From the NCBI GenBank assembly GCA_018241025.1, contig JAFEEQ010000030.1, positions 54,690 through 118,689 on the forward strand: a stretch of 64,000 bases of DNA, given 5' to 3'. This document shows positions 1-9,122 of the stretch, in pieces; within the stretch, counting starts at the first letter, position 1; every line of letters starts with the position of its first letter. A program made the translations under genes and the position numbers. This DNA comes from Pseudomonadota bacterium (GTDB lineage: Bacteria > Pseudomonadota > Alphaproteobacteria > Micropepsales > Micropepsaceae). The notes below the pieces were generated by a model. It did not search any database, had not been told where the DNA came from, and saw nothing but the letters and a program-made list of their open reading frames with translations.

Positions 1-146
1 TCGATCCGGCCAATCGTGTGCGCCAGACCCGCGAATTTCAGGGCACGCAGCGCAGCTTCTATTCCTTCACCTTCGAGGGACATTATATCTGGGGGGCCAC
101 GGCGGCGATGCTGATCAACTTCGCCGAAAGGATGTCTGCGCCATGA
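1..146 (+). CDS. CoA pyrophosphatase (NUDIX), C-terminal fragment
   Basis: Only the last 47 codons are in the window, read in the frame starting at base 3 and ending with TGA at 144-146. The tail contains FEGHYIWGATAAMLINFAERM-like sequence; a conserved I-W-G-A-T-A followed by a closing helix is the usual C terminus of NudL-type NUDIX hydrolases that cleave CoA to phosphopantetheine and 3',5'-ADP. The NUDIX box lies upstream of the window. The stop overlaps the start of the next gene (ATGA), so it is translationally coupled to the DUF6111 gene, an arrangement common in alphaproteobacteria. Confidence 0.7.
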   Translation, partial: DPANRVRQTREFQGTQRSFYSFTFEGHYIWGATAAMLINFAERMSAP

Positions 147-415
147 CCAGGGAAATCCTCGAGCGCCTGCTGCTCTTCTTCGTGCCCTTTGTGCTCTACG
201 GCAGCTATCTCCTGCTACTGCGCCTCCAGCCTCCGGAAGGCGGCCGGCGACATCCCTGGACGGCGCTCGTCATCGCCGGCCTCGTGCTCTATGCCGGCAG
301 CTTCGTCGTCTGGGGAATCGAGGATGGCGAGCCGGTCGGCACCGGCGCCTATGTTGCGCCCCATATGGAAAACGGCAGGATTGTTCCCGCCCATTTCGAT
401 ACGAAGAAGAAATGA
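143..415 (+). CDS. DUF6111 family small membrane protein
   Basis: A 90-residue protein with two predicted membrane helices (about residues 8-27 and 40-58) and a short charged tail ending in KKK. The sequence VAPHMENGRIVPAHFD near the C terminus is typical of the DUF6111 family, which in alphaproteobacteria sits between the NUDIX hydrolase and the CCA-adding enzyme gene. Both junctions are 4-base ATGA overlaps, so the three genes form one operon. The function is unknown; inner-membrane location is inferred from the helices. Confidence 0.75.
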   Translation: MTREILERLLLFFVPFVLYGSYLLLLRLQPPEGGRRHPWTALVIAGLVLYAGSFVVWGIEDGEPVGTGAYVAPHMENGRIVPAHFDTKKK

Positions 416-1644
416 CCCTCGATCCCAAACGCCATCCCTGGATGACCGCGCCGGAAACGCGCGCCGTGCTCGATGCGCTCGGCGGTCAGGGCCGCTTCGT
501 CGGTGGCGCGGTGCGCAATGCGCTGCTCGGCAAGAAGGTCGCCGATATCGATATCGCGACGCCGCTCGTCCCCGATGACGTCACCGCGCGTCTGACCAAG
601 GCCGGCCTCGGCGCCGTGCCGACGGGCATCGAACACGGCACCGTCACCGCGACCGCGAACGGCAAGGCCTTCGAGGTCACGACGTTGCGCCGCGACGTCT
701 CGACCGACGGCCGCCGCGCCACCGTCGCCTTCACCACCGACTGGGCCGAAGACGCGCAGCGCCGCGACTTCACGATGAACGCGCTCTATGCCGACGCCGA
801 TGGCGCGATCACCGATACCGTCGGCGGCGTCGAAGATCTGAAAGCCGGCCGCGTCCGCTTCGTCGGCGATCCGGTGACGCGCATCCGCGAAGATTTCCTG
901 CGCATCCTGCGCCTCTTCCGCTTTCATGCCTGGTACGGCAAGGGTGCGATCGATCCCGCTGCGCTGCAGGCCGCTGCGGCTGAGAAAGGCGGTCTGACGT
1001 TGCTCGCTGGCGAGCGCGTCTCGAAAGAGATGCTGCGCCTGCTCGAAGCCGACGATCCGGTGCCCGTCATCCGCCAGATGGCGGCGAGCGGCATCCTCAC
1101 CGATATCCTGAGCGGCAACCTGAACATCTCGCGCCTCGCCCGCCTCTGCGAAATCGACGCCGAGAACTTCTTCGAACCTGATGCCGTGCTGCGTCTCGCT
1201 GCGCTGCTGCCATCGAGCGAGGACGAAGCCCGCGCCGTCGCCAAGGAATGGCACCTCTCGAACGTCGTCACCGAACGCCTCGCCGGGATGGCCGGCGCGA
1301 AGCAGAAGATCGTCTCCTATCTGTCGGTGAAAGAAGTGCGCAAGCTGCTCTATCTCATCGGCGTGCCGCGCTTCAGCGATCTCGTTCGCCTGCGCTGGGC
1401 GGAAGACCCGAAGGCGTCGAACGCGATCAACTGGCGCATGCTGCTCGAAGTCGCCAAAACCTTCCCGCGTCCCACCTTCCCGCTCACCGGCCGCGACGTG
1501 ATGCTCGCCGGCGTGCCGGAAGGCCCGCTGGTCGGCAAGATCCTCGAGGAAGTCGAGGAATGGTGGATCGACGCCGACTTCATCGAAGACGAATTCTCCC
1601 TCGCCGAGCGCCTCAAAGCCGTCGTGCAGGCGACGGCGTACTGA
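412..1644 (+). CDS. cca: CCA tRNA nucleotidyltransferase
   Basis: A class II tRNA nucleotidyltransferase of 410 residues that adds or repairs the 3'-terminal CCA of tRNAs. Visible motifs are GGAVRN at about residues 31-36 (nucleotide binding), the metal-binding DIDIA at about 45-49, RRDFTMNALY near 118, and REDFLRILRLFRFHAWY near 160, which belongs to the head/neck domain joining nucleotide selection to the tRNA-binding helical body. The length suits alphaproteobacterial Cca, and no HD phosphohydrolase domain is evident. The ATG overlaps the previous stop. A nested palindrome follows directly. Confidence 0.95.
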   Translation: MTLDPKRHPWMTAPETRAVLDALGGQGRFVGGAVRNALLGKKVADIDIATPLVPDDVTARLTKAGLGAVPTGIEHGTVTATANGKAFEVTTLRRDVSTDGRRATVAFTTDWAEDAQRRDFTMNALYADADGAITDTVGGVEDLKAGRVRFVGDPVTRIREDFLRILRLFRFHAWYGKGAIDPAALQAAAAEKGGLTLLAGERVSKEMLRLLEADDPVPVIRQMAASGILTDILSGNLNISRLARLCEIDAENFFEPDAVLRLAALLPSSEDEARAVAKEWHLSNVVTERLAGMAGAKQKIVSYLSVKEVRKLLYLIGVPRFSDLVRLRWAEDPKASNAINWRMLLEVAKTFPRPTFPLTGRDVMLAGVPEGPLVGKILEEVEEWWIDADFIEDEFSLAERLKAVVQATAY

Positions 1645-1649
1645 GTCTG

Positions 1650-1808
1650 ACCCTCCCCTTGAGGGAGGGTCGAAAAATGCGAAGCGTTTTTCGGGGAGGG
1701 GTCTGACGACGAGCGCAAGGCCTGACCCCTCCCCGAAAAGTTTGTCGCGTCCGTTCGCTGTCGCTCACGGAACTCCAAATTTTGTCGACCCTCCCTCAAG
1801 GGGAGGGT
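1650..1808. repeat. Nested palindromic intergenic repeat
   Basis: Two 23-bp arms at 1650-1672 and 1786-1808 are perfect inverted copies, and each is itself near-palindromic (CCCTCCCC and GGGAGGG). Inside lies a second perfect inverted pair of 16 bp at 1688-1703 and 1724-1739 (TTTTCGGGGAGGGGTC and its complement). The whole can fold into one long cruciform with side hairpins. It separates cca from the phosphatase gene and looks like the REP/REPIN-like elements scattered in alphaproteobacterial genomes. It may also end the cca transcript. Confidence 0.85.
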
Positions 1809-1826
1809 GACTGATAAGGTCGCCAC

Positions 1827-2672
1827 ATGCCCTTCACCATCCTCGACACCATCTCCATCCCCGGCGACCCGCTGAAGCCGAATGACGACGCCTTCGGCCA
1901 TATCGAAACCGCCGCCGTCGTGTTCGACGGCGCGACCTCGCTCGGCGATCCGCTCATGCCCGGCGACAGCGATGCGGCCTGGATCGCGCATTTCGGTGCT
2001 CGCCGCCTGATGGCCCATGCCGGCGATGGCGACGCGCCCGCCGACGCGCTGCGCCACGCTCTCGCCGATGCCGAGAAGTCCTTCACCGCGCTGCGCAAGC
2101 GACCGCCCGCCGAGAACTGGGAAATCCCGCTTGCCTCGATGGCCTTCGTCAGCCGCATCGAGACCGGCTTCGACTTTCTCTGGTTCGGCGATTGCGCCGG
2201 TCTGCTCAAGCGGCCCGGCGCACCGGTCGAAGTCCTCGGCGATTCCATCGCATCCAAATCGAGCGAAGCCGAGCGCGCCCGAAAGCTCGCCAAGGAAACC
2301 GGCCTCGCACCGACCACCAACGCCCGCGGTCCCGCCTTTCTCCCGACGCTGCGCAAGGCGCGCAATCGTGTGAACACCGGCAAGCACTGGTCGTTCAGCC
2401 CCGATGTCCGCGCTGCGGACTTCGTGAAGTCGATCAAGGTCGCAGCGCCGTCCGGTTCGCATCTGTTGCTCGCCTCCGACGGCTTCCTCGCCCTCGTCAC
2501 CGATTACGGCCGCTACACGCCGGACACGTTGATGGACAAAGTGCTTTCGAAAGGCCTCGGCCTTCTTGCCGACCAGCTGCGCGAGATCGAGGACGCCGAC
2601 AGCCAGGGCCACAAATATCCCCGCTTCAAGAAGAGCGACGACGCGACGGCGATTTTGCTGACCCTTGATTGA
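1827..2672 (+). CDS. PP2C-family serine/threonine phosphatase-like protein
   Basis: A 281-residue cytosolic protein with the PP2C layout: an N-terminal acidic N-D-D-A (residues 19-22), the metal-binding FDGATS (33-38), a central GDCAGLL strand, LLASDGFLAL near 225, and a final KSDDATAILLTLD. These match the aspartates that coordinate the two metal ions in PPM phosphatases, so a protein-phosphatase role is likely; the substrate is unknown. No kinase gene is adjacent. The start follows the repeat by 18 bp. The next gene begins 24 bp after the stop on the same strand, so the two could be cotranscribed. Confidence 0.75.
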   Translation: MPFTILDTISIPGDPLKPNDDAFGHIETAAVVFDGATSLGDPLMPGDSDAAWIAHFGARRLMAHAGDGDAPADALRHALADAEKSFTALRKRPPAENWEIPLASMAFVSRIETGFDFLWFGDCAGLLKRPGAPVEVLGDSIASKSSEAERARKLAKETGLAPTTNARGPAFLPTLRKARNRVNTGKHWSFSPDVRAADFVKSIKVAAPSGSHLLLASDGFLALVTDYGRYTPDTLMDKVLSKGLGLLADQLREIEDADSQGHKYPRFKKSDDATAILLTLD

Positions 2673-2695
2673 TTTTGTGCTACCGTGTGTAGGCG

Positions 2696-3997
2696 ATGCA
2701 CCTCGCGCACAAGCCACCGTTGCAGCGTTCGCCGGAAATCCGCGCACCGCAGGCGGCTGGCCGTGCCGGCCCGCTCACCCAGCTCGCCGGCAATCTGAAT
2801 GCGGCACCGCGCAGCCGCGCCCTCGGCACCATCCAGCGCCAACTCAATCCGGTCGTCCAGCGTGCGGTTACGGTCGAAGGCAAGTCGTACTCGATGCAGG
2901 ACGGCACGCTCGGTGATCTTGTCGACAAGGTCGCGCTGATGACGATGACCGAAGACCGACGCCGTCCGGACCAGCTTCTGACGCGTTACGATTTCCAGAA
3001 TCGCCGCTTCGCAAATTTCGCGGCACTCGTCCGCACCGTGAACGCGGAACTCAAAGATGTCGCCTTCGACGAAGAGATCGCCAAGCCGCCGCTCGCATCC
3101 GGCGGCGGCGGTCATGCCCTCAACCTCGCGCTTGGTCAGCTCGAACAGGGTGGTGAAACCGGCATGACGGGTCTCGTGCACGAGACCAACAAACGCCTGA
3201 TGGAAGGCGAGGGCAAGGAAACCAAAGCGGTTCCGAAGATTCTTTCGCATTTCTGGAGCGGCGGAAAGCTCTCGCCCGAGGCTTTCAAGAATCTGAAGAA
3301 GTGGTCGGTGAAAGCCAATCAGGGCGGCTGGTTCCAGTATATTTTCACCGATCCGCAGATCAACAAAGTGCTCGGCAAGGACGACTCGCTCGACCTGCAG
3401 CTCAACGTCCTGCGCCAGCTGGGCGCCGTCATCGTGCATCTCGATCAGCTGCCGATCGCCAGGAAACCCGCCTACGACATGCTGAAGCGGCAGATCGTGG
3501 AGAGCGGTAAGCCTTCGGGCCTGTCCTTCATGTCCGATCTGGTGCGTTACGAGCAGCTGCTGGCGACCGGCGGCGTCTATGCCGATGTCGACGTTGGGCC
3601 GGGCTCGGTGGACCTCAACACCGCGCTCGATGTCACGGGCAATATCCCGCAGCTTGGTCCGATGTTCCGCACCTCGAAGGAAGCCAGGGAAGAGAGTGCG
3701 CTCGACAAGGACGGCCGCCTCAAGGAATCGTCGATGCTCGGTAAGTTCGCGCATCCGAACATGGCGATCGGCACGCATCTGATCGCGACCCAGCCCAACA
3801 ATCCCGTCATCCGGGAAGCCTACGATCTTGCGAGCAAGGATCTGCTCGATGCGGGCGCGACCAACGGCCCGGCGCAGATTCTCAGGGCATTCAAGAAGCT
3901 CGGCCTCAATTTGCGCGATTCGGTTGCCGGCACCGTCCCGCAATGGCTGCCCAAGCTCGATTGGCTCACGCCCGAGAGCGACAATCTCGTCGATTGA
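2696..3997 (+). CDS. Toxin-type glycosyltransferase (DXD, TcdA/TcdB-like fold)
   Basis: A 433-residue protein without signal peptide. From about residue 177 it reads like a GT44/DXD sugar-transferase domain: VPKILSHFWSGG (UDP-sugar binding tryptophan region), then FMSDLVRYEQLLATGGVYAD followed at about 296-300 by the metal-binding D-V-D, and a closing segment with HPNMAIGTH. Bacterial toxins of this fold glycosylate host proteins. The N-terminal 60 residues (LTQLAGNLNAAPRSRALG then IQRQLNPVVQR) resemble the leader seen in effectors of contractile injection systems and DUF4157 proteins; this is an impression from pattern only. No immunity or secretion gene is next to it. Confidence 0.65.
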   Translation: MHLAHKPPLQRSPEIRAPQAAGRAGPLTQLAGNLNAAPRSRALGTIQRQLNPVVQRAVTVEGKSYSMQDGTLGDLVDKVALMTMTEDRRRPDQLLTRYDFQNRRFANFAALVRTVNAELKDVAFDEEIAKPPLASGGGGHALNLALGQLEQGGETGMTGLVHETNKRLMEGEGKETKAVPKILSHFWSGGKLSPEAFKNLKKWSVKANQGGWFQYIFTDPQINKVLGKDDSLDLQLNVLRQLGAVIVHLDQLPIARKPAYDMLKRQIVESGKPSGLSFMSDLVRYEQLLATGGVYADVDVGPGSVDLNTALDVTGNIPQLGPMFRTSKEAREESALDKDGRLKESSMLGKFAHPNMAIGTHLIATQPNNPVIREAYDLASKDLLDAGATNGPAQILRAFKKLGLNLRDSVAGTVPQWLPKLDWLTPESDNLVD

Positions 3998-4029
3998 GCG
4001 GCGAGTCTGCCGATTGCGGCACGCTCGGT

Positions 4030-4671
4030 TCAGGTCGTCGCATGCAGGATCGCCATGCCGCCTTCGACCACCATGCGGATTGCGACATAGAGCACGATGA
4101 AGAGGCCGGCATAGCTGATCCACTGCCAGCGGTGCAGCACCTTGGCGATCACGCTCGCCGCCACGCCCATCAATCCGATGGAAAGCGTCAGGCCGATCGC
4201 CAGTATGTCGAGATGCTTCTGGGCCGCGCCGGCGACGGCGAGCACGTTGTCGAGCGACATCGAGAGATCGGCGGCCGCGATCTGGATCACCGCGCGGCGC
4301 ACCATCCGGGCATTGTGCTCGGCGCTGAACGGCCCGCCCAGCTTGTCGGGCTTCGAATTGAGCGCCTCGACTGAAGCCTGGTCGCCGAAATCGCGGATGT
4401 CGCGATAGAGCTTCCAGCACACCCAGAGCAGAAGGACGCCGCCTGCGAACATCAGCCCGATGATTTCGAGCAGCCAGACCGTCACCGAGGCCAGCGCGAC
4501 CCGCAGCACCACGGCGGCAACCAGACCCCAGAAAATCACTTTGCGGCGGATGCCCTGCGGCACGCGGGCCGCCGCCATGCCGATGACGATGGCGTTGTCG
4601 CCCGCCAGTACCACGTCGATCAGCACGACCTGGATCAGCGCAAACACATCGCCGTGGGACAGGATCTCCAA
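4030..4671 (-). CDS. TerC/YjbE family integral membrane protein
   Basis: A 213-residue polytopic protein with the TerC hallmarks: LIDVVLAGDNAIVIGMA near the N terminus and AADLSMSLDNVLAVAGAA near residue 130, whose acidic G-D-N and L-D-N motifs lie in membrane helices and are thought to bind metal. Seven helices are likely. Known members export manganese or act in tellurite/metal stress. The start is TTG (4669-4671), giving MEILSHGDV, which matches the family start; no in-frame ATG fits better. It lies 13 bp after hemF on the same strand and probably shares its transcript. Confidence 0.85.
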   Translation of the reverse strand: MEILSHGDVFALIQVVLIDVVLAGDNAIVIGMAAARVPQGIRRKVIFWGLVAAVVLRVALASVTVWLLEIIGLMFAGGVLLLWVCWKLYRDIRDFGDQASVEALNSKPDKLGGPFSAEHNARMVRRAVIQIAAADLSMSLDNVLAVAGAAQKHLDILAIGLTLSIGLMGVAASVIAKVLHRWQWISYAGLFIVLYVAIRMVVEGGMAILHATT

Positions 4672-4684
4672 CGCCGCGCTCGCT

Positions 4685-5557
4685 TTACGGCCAGCGCACT
4701 TCGGGTGGCATCGAGACCAGGATGGCCTCGATATTGTGTCCGGTCTTGAGGCCGAACAGGGTTCCGCGGTCCCACATCAGGTTGAACTCCACATAGCGTC
4801 CGCGGCGTACGAGCTGATGGTGGCGCTCGGCGTCGGTCCAAGGCTGCCCCATCCGTCTACGTATGATTTGGGGATAAACCTCGGAAAATGCCAGCCCCAC
4901 ATCCTTCACGAAGGCGAAATCTTTCTCCCAATCGCCGCTATTGTGGCGGTCGAAGAAAATTCCGCCTGCGCCACGCGGCTCTTTGCGATGCGGTAAGTAG
5001 AAGTACTCGTCGCACCATTTCTTGTATTTCGCATAGGTCTCGGGGCCGAATGCGCGGCAGCCGCGCTGCATTGCAGCATGGAAATCGGCTTCGTCCTCGG
5101 CATTCGGAAACATCGGCGTCAGATCGGCGCCGCCGCCGAACCAGCTCTCCTGCGCCGTGATCATGTGACGGGTGTTCATGTGCACGGCCGGCACATGCGG
5201 ATTGCGCATATGCGCGATCAGCGAGATCGAACTCGCCCAGAACCGCGTATCGGCGCCCGGATTATTTTCGAGCAACGCCTTCGCGGCGTCGGGCGACAGA
5301 TGGCCGTTCACCGTCGAGGTATTGACGCCGACCTTTTCGAACACCCGGCCATGCATGACGCTCATCAGCCCGCCGCCGGCATCGGAGCCGTCTTCGTTGG
5401 TGCGCTTCGTCGGGGTACGGACGAACTTGCCGGGTGGCAATTCGCTGTGCTGCCCCGTGGTGTATTCCTCCTCGATTTTTTCGAACACCGCGCAAATCCG
5501 GTCGCGCAGGGATTCGAACCATGCCTGCGCCTCGGCTTTGCGGGTTTCGTCTGTCAT
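4685..5557 (-). CDS. hemF: Oxygen-dependent coproporphyrinogen III oxidase
   Basis: A cytosolic haem-biosynthesis enzyme that uses O2 to decarboxylate coproporphyrinogen III to protoporphyrinogen IX. The 290 residues include SWFGGGADLTPMFPN, KEPRGAGGIFFDRHNSGDW and a C-terminal GRYVEFNLMWDRGTLFGL, all signatures of HemF. Its ATG overlaps the trmL stop (ATGA), so trmL-hemF-terC form an operon. The presence of this aerobic form fits the bc1 complex and KatG in the same window. Confidence 0.96.
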   Translation of the reverse strand: MTDETRKAEAQAWFESLRDRICAVFEKIEEEYTTGQHSELPPGKFVRTPTKRTNEDGSDAGGGLMSVMHGRVFEKVGVNTSTVNGHLSPDAAKALLENNPGADTRFWASSISLIAHMRNPHVPAVHMNTRHMITAQESWFGGGADLTPMFPNAEDEADFHAAMQRGCRAFGPETYAKYKKWCDEYFYLPHRKEPRGAGGIFFDRHNSGDWEKDFAFVKDVGLAFSEVYPQIIRRRMGQPWTDAERHHQLVRRGRYVEFNLMWDRGTLFGLKTGHNIEAILVSMPPEVRWP

Positions 5558-6006
5558 CGCGGAAACATCCTCGTCTGGCGCAGTGCTTCGCCCAATATCA
5601 TGGCGCCTGCCTGGGCCACGTTGATGGAACGCAAGCCCGATTTCATAGGTATACGCAAGCGCGCGTCGGCGGATGCGTGAACGGCGTCGGGCACGCCGGC
5701 GCTTTCGCGCCCGAGCAGAAGTCGATCATCGGGCGCGAAGGTGAAGTCGTATGGCGAGGTCTCGCCCTGCGATGTGAGGAGGATCAGGCGGCCATGGTGC
5801 ACTGCGGCGCGATAGGCCTCCCACGAGGCATGTCGCGTCACCTCGGCCTCGTCGAGATAGTCCATGCCGGCCCGCCGCATCTTCGGCCCGCTGAAAACGA
5901 AGCCGCAGGGTTCGATCACATCGACCGCGACGCCCATGCAGGCGCCGAGCCGGATCAGGCTCCCGGCGTTCTGGGCGATGTCAGGCTCGAACAGGACGAT
6001 GCGCAT
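5554..6006 (-). CDS. trmL: tRNA (cytidine(34)-2'-O)-methyltransferase
   Basis: A SPOUT-class SAM-dependent methyltransferase that modifies the wobble nucleotide of certain leucine tRNAs. The 150 residues begin MRIVLFEPDIAQNAGSLIRL, the usual N terminus of TrmL, so the start at 6006 is preferred over an upstream in-frame codon at 6042 that adds 12 unconserved residues. The C-terminal half carries LLLGRESAGVPDAVH and a closing SLNVAQA-like segment (RSINVAQAGAMIL), which form the knotted SAM site. Coupled to hemF by a 4-base overlap. Confidence 0.92.
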   Translation of the reverse strand: MRIVLFEPDIAQNAGSLIRLGACMGVAVDVIEPCGFVFSGPKMRRAGMDYLDEAEVTRHASWEAYRAAVHHGRLILLTSQGETSPYDFTFAPDDRLLLGRESAGVPDAVHASADARLRIPMKSGLRSINVAQAGAMILGEALRQTRMFPR

Positions 6007-6323
6007 GATGCGCAAATAACCACGGGAATTGCCGGGGCGCACAGCCGATCGCGCCGGGCCTCGCCGGCACCGCGCGCCGGTGGGATGTATTGAGTCGTGC
6101 CGTCAGGTCGCCTGCGTCGATGCGCGAGGGTGTCAACGGCGTACGCTGCATCGCCAACCCTGTGAATCTGCGGCATTTTCTGCGTCATCGTGCCGCAAGA
6201 CCCTCACAACCCATCTCTCTATTTTACCGCCGCAAAGCGGCGCGCTAATCGAGAACTCCGGGGGCAGCGCGTCGTCCGATTCCTGCCGCCCGGAGCGATG
6301 CATTCGAACAAGAGGGCGAACCC
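6007..6323. other. Intergenic region between trmL and petA
   Basis: A 317-bp divergent region that must hold the promoters of trmL-hemF-terC (leftward) and petABC (rightward). I see no convincing -35/-10 pair. The one clear structure is a perfect hairpin at 6228-6242 (CGCCGC, AAA loop, GCGGCG) about 80 bp before petA, without a T-tract, so more likely a leader or operator element than a terminator. No gene or tRNA was recognised. Confidence 0.4.
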
Positions 6324-6893
6324 TTGGCCACCACCACGACCGCCGAACCGACCCGGCGCGATTTTCTCTACGTCGCCACGGGAGCCGTCGCGGCTGTCGG
6401 CGCCGCCGCCGCGGCCTGGCCCTTTATCGACCAGATGAACCCTAGCTCAGCGGTTCTCGCCCTGGCGTCCATTGAGGTCGATCTGACGCCGATCCAGGTC
6501 GGCCAGTCGGTCACCTTCGTCTTCCGCGGCCATCCGCTCTTCGTCCGCCGCCGCAGCCCGAAGGAGATCGAGATGGCCCGTGCCGTTTCGGTCTCGGACC
6601 TTCCGGACCCCGTCGCGCGCAACGACAATCTTCCCGCCGATGCCCCGGCGACCGATGCCAACCGCGAGATCAAGTCGGAATGGTATGTCTCCTCGGGCGT
6701 CTGCACCCATCTCGGCTGCACCCCGACCGCCAGCACCCCGCAGATCCCGCAGGGCGAATTCGGCGGCTGGCTCTGCCACTGCCATGGCTCGCAGTACGAT
6801 ACCGCCGGCCGCATCCGCAAAGGTCCCGCACCGCGCAATCTCCAGATTCCGGTGTATTCCTTCGTGTCCCCCACCCGCATCAAAGTCGGCTAA
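6324..6893 (+). CDS. petA: Ubiquinol-cytochrome c reductase, Rieske iron-sulfur subunit
   Basis: The [2Fe-2S] subunit of cytochrome bc1, which takes an electron from ubiquinol and passes it to cytochrome c1. The 189 residues start with a twin-arginine motif (TRRDFL, residues 10-15) and one membrane anchor, consistent with Tat export of the folded protein. Cluster ligands are CTHLGC (127-132) and CHCHGS (151-156). The start is TTG at 6324, preceded by GAGGGCG; the only nearby ATG (6298) is out of frame. First gene of petABC. Confidence 0.96.
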   Translation: MATTTTAEPTRRDFLYVATGAVAAVGAAAAAWPFIDQMNPSSAVLALASIEVDLTPIQVGQSVTFVFRGHPLFVRRRSPKEIEMARAVSVSDLPDPVARNDNLPADAPATDANREIKSEWYVSSGVCTHLGCTPTASTPQIPQGEFGGWLCHCHGSQYDTAGRIRKGPAPRNLQIPVYSFVSPTRIKVG

Positions 6894-6905
6894 CGGAGCG
6901 CATAG

Positions 6906-8207
6906 ATGTCCGGTCCCTCGACCTACGTTCCGCAGACAGGCCTGACGCGCTGGCTCGACACGCGTCTGCCCCTCGTGCGTTTCGCCCACGACACCATGCT
7001 GTCGTTCCCGACGCCCCGTAACCTGAACTTCTGGTACGCCTTCGGCGCGATCCTGACCTTCTGTCTCGGCGTGCAGATCGTGACCGGCATCGTGCTGGCG
7101 ATGCACTACACGCCGTCGGCGCTGGTCGGATCGATTCCGGATTCGAACCTCGCCTTCGACAGCGTCGAAAGCATCATGCGCGACGTGAACTACGGCTGGC
7201 TGCTGCGCTACGTGCATGCCAACGGCGCCTCGATGTTCTTCCTCGCGGTCTACATCCACATGTTCCGCGGCCTCTACTACGGCTCCTACAAGGCGCCGCG
7301 CGAGGTGCTCTGGATCCTCGGCGTGATCATCTACGTGCTGATGGTCCTCACCGCGTTCATGGGTTACAGCCTGGTCTGGGGCAACATGTCCTTCTGGGCG
7401 GTGACCGTGATCACCAACCTGTTCTCCTCGCTCGACCAGGTCATCCCGCATCTCGGTTCGGCGATCGCGACCTGGCTGTGGGGCGGCTTCGCCGTCGGCG
7501 ACGCGACCCTCAACCGCTTCTTCTCGCTGCACTACCTGATGCCGTTCGTGATCGCGGGCGTGGTCGGGCTGCACATCTGGGCGCTGCACGTTCCGGGCAA
7601 CAACAACCCGCTCGGCATCGACGTGAAGGGTCCGCAGGACACCGTCCCCTTCCATCCGTATTACACGGTGAAGGACGGGTTCTACGTGGCGCTCTTCGCG
7701 ATCCTGTTCGCCGCGCTGGTGTTCTACGCCCCCGATCTGGTCGGCGATCCGAACAACTTCATCCCGGCCAACCCGGTCGTGACCCCGGCCGACATCGTGC
7801 CCGAATGGTACCTGCGTCCGTTCTACGCGATGCTGCGCTCGATCCCGCAGCAGCTTGCCGGCGTGCTCGTGCTGGCCGGCGCGCTCCTGACCCTCGTCTT
7901 CATTCCCTGGCTGGATTCGAGCCGCGTGCGCTCGAACCGCTTCCGCCCGGTGATGAAGGTGTTCTTCTGGGTCTTCGTCGCCGACTGCATCCTGCTCGGC
8001 TATTGCGGCAGCGAGGGCGTCGACGCGGCCTGGCATCTCGGCGGCATCGAGCTGTCGCTGGTCTGGGTCGCCCGTATCGCGACGGCCTACTACTACATCT
8101 ACTTCTGGGTGCTCATGCCGCTGATCGGCCTGATCGAACGGCCGCTCCCGTTGCCGGACAGCATCGCCAAATCCGTGCTCGGCGCCTCCGCCGCGCCAGC
8201 CGAGTGA
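6906..8207 (+). CDS. petB: Cytochrome b of the bc1 complex
   Basis: A 433-residue membrane subunit with both quinone sites and two b haems. Seen are the N-terminal NFWYAFGAILTFCLGVQIVTG segment, paired histidines in RYVHANGASMFFLAVYIHMFRG and in the fourth helix (SLHYLMPFVIAGVVGLHIWALH), and the Qo-site PEWYLRPFYAMLRS. About eight helices are expected. It starts 12 bp after petA. The length and order fit proteobacterial petB; it is not fused to cytochrome c1 as in some relatives. Confidence 0.97.
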   Translation: MSGPSTYVPQTGLTRWLDTRLPLVRFAHDTMLSFPTPRNLNFWYAFGAILTFCLGVQIVTGIVLAMHYTPSALVGSIPDSNLAFDSVESIMRDVNYGWLLRYVHANGASMFFLAVYIHMFRGLYYGSYKAPREVLWILGVIIYVLMVLTAFMGYSLVWGNMSFWAVTVITNLFSSLDQVIPHLGSAIATWLWGGFAVGDATLNRFFSLHYLMPFVIAGVVGLHIWALHVPGNNNPLGIDVKGPQDTVPFHPYYTVKDGFYVALFAILFAALVFYAPDLVGDPNNFIPANPVVTPADIVPEWYLRPFYAMLRSIPQQLAGVLVLAGALLTLVFIPWLDSSRVRSNRFRPVMKVFFWVFVADCILLGYCGSEGVDAAWHLGGIELSLVWVARIATAYYYIYFWVLMPLIGLIERPLPLPDSIAKSVLGASAAPAE

Positions 8208-8215
8208 GGACTTCC

Positions 8216-9007
<792 letters not shown>

Positions 9008-9016
9008 CCTGTTCTC

Positions 9017-9122
9017 CTTCGGGGCGGCGCTGGCGCGCCGCTCCTCAGGATGACGACATTCGCGCTTTATCACCCGCGCAGGCCGCGTCATGCTGAGGTG
9101 CGAGCAAAGCGAGCCCCGAAGC
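9017..9122. repeat. Imperfect palindromic intergenic element
   Basis: Outer arms CTTCGGGG (9017-9024) and CCCCGAAG (9115-9122) enclose CTCAGGATGACG (9043-9054) and CGTCATGCTGAG (9086-9097), one mismatch apart. This is the CCTCAG-ATGACG type of element common in alphaproteobacteria. It ends on the base before the mtnP start codon, so that gene has no ordinary ribosome-binding site: its leader is the repeat itself. Confidence 0.75.

Noticed and set aside
4030..4700. Manganese riboswitch before terC
   Set aside because: The gene starts 13 bp after hemF, leaving no room for a yybP-ykoY element.
7478..8215. Long N-terminal extension of cytochrome c1
   Set aside because: It lies inside petB in another frame; the signal peptide at 8216 marks the real start.
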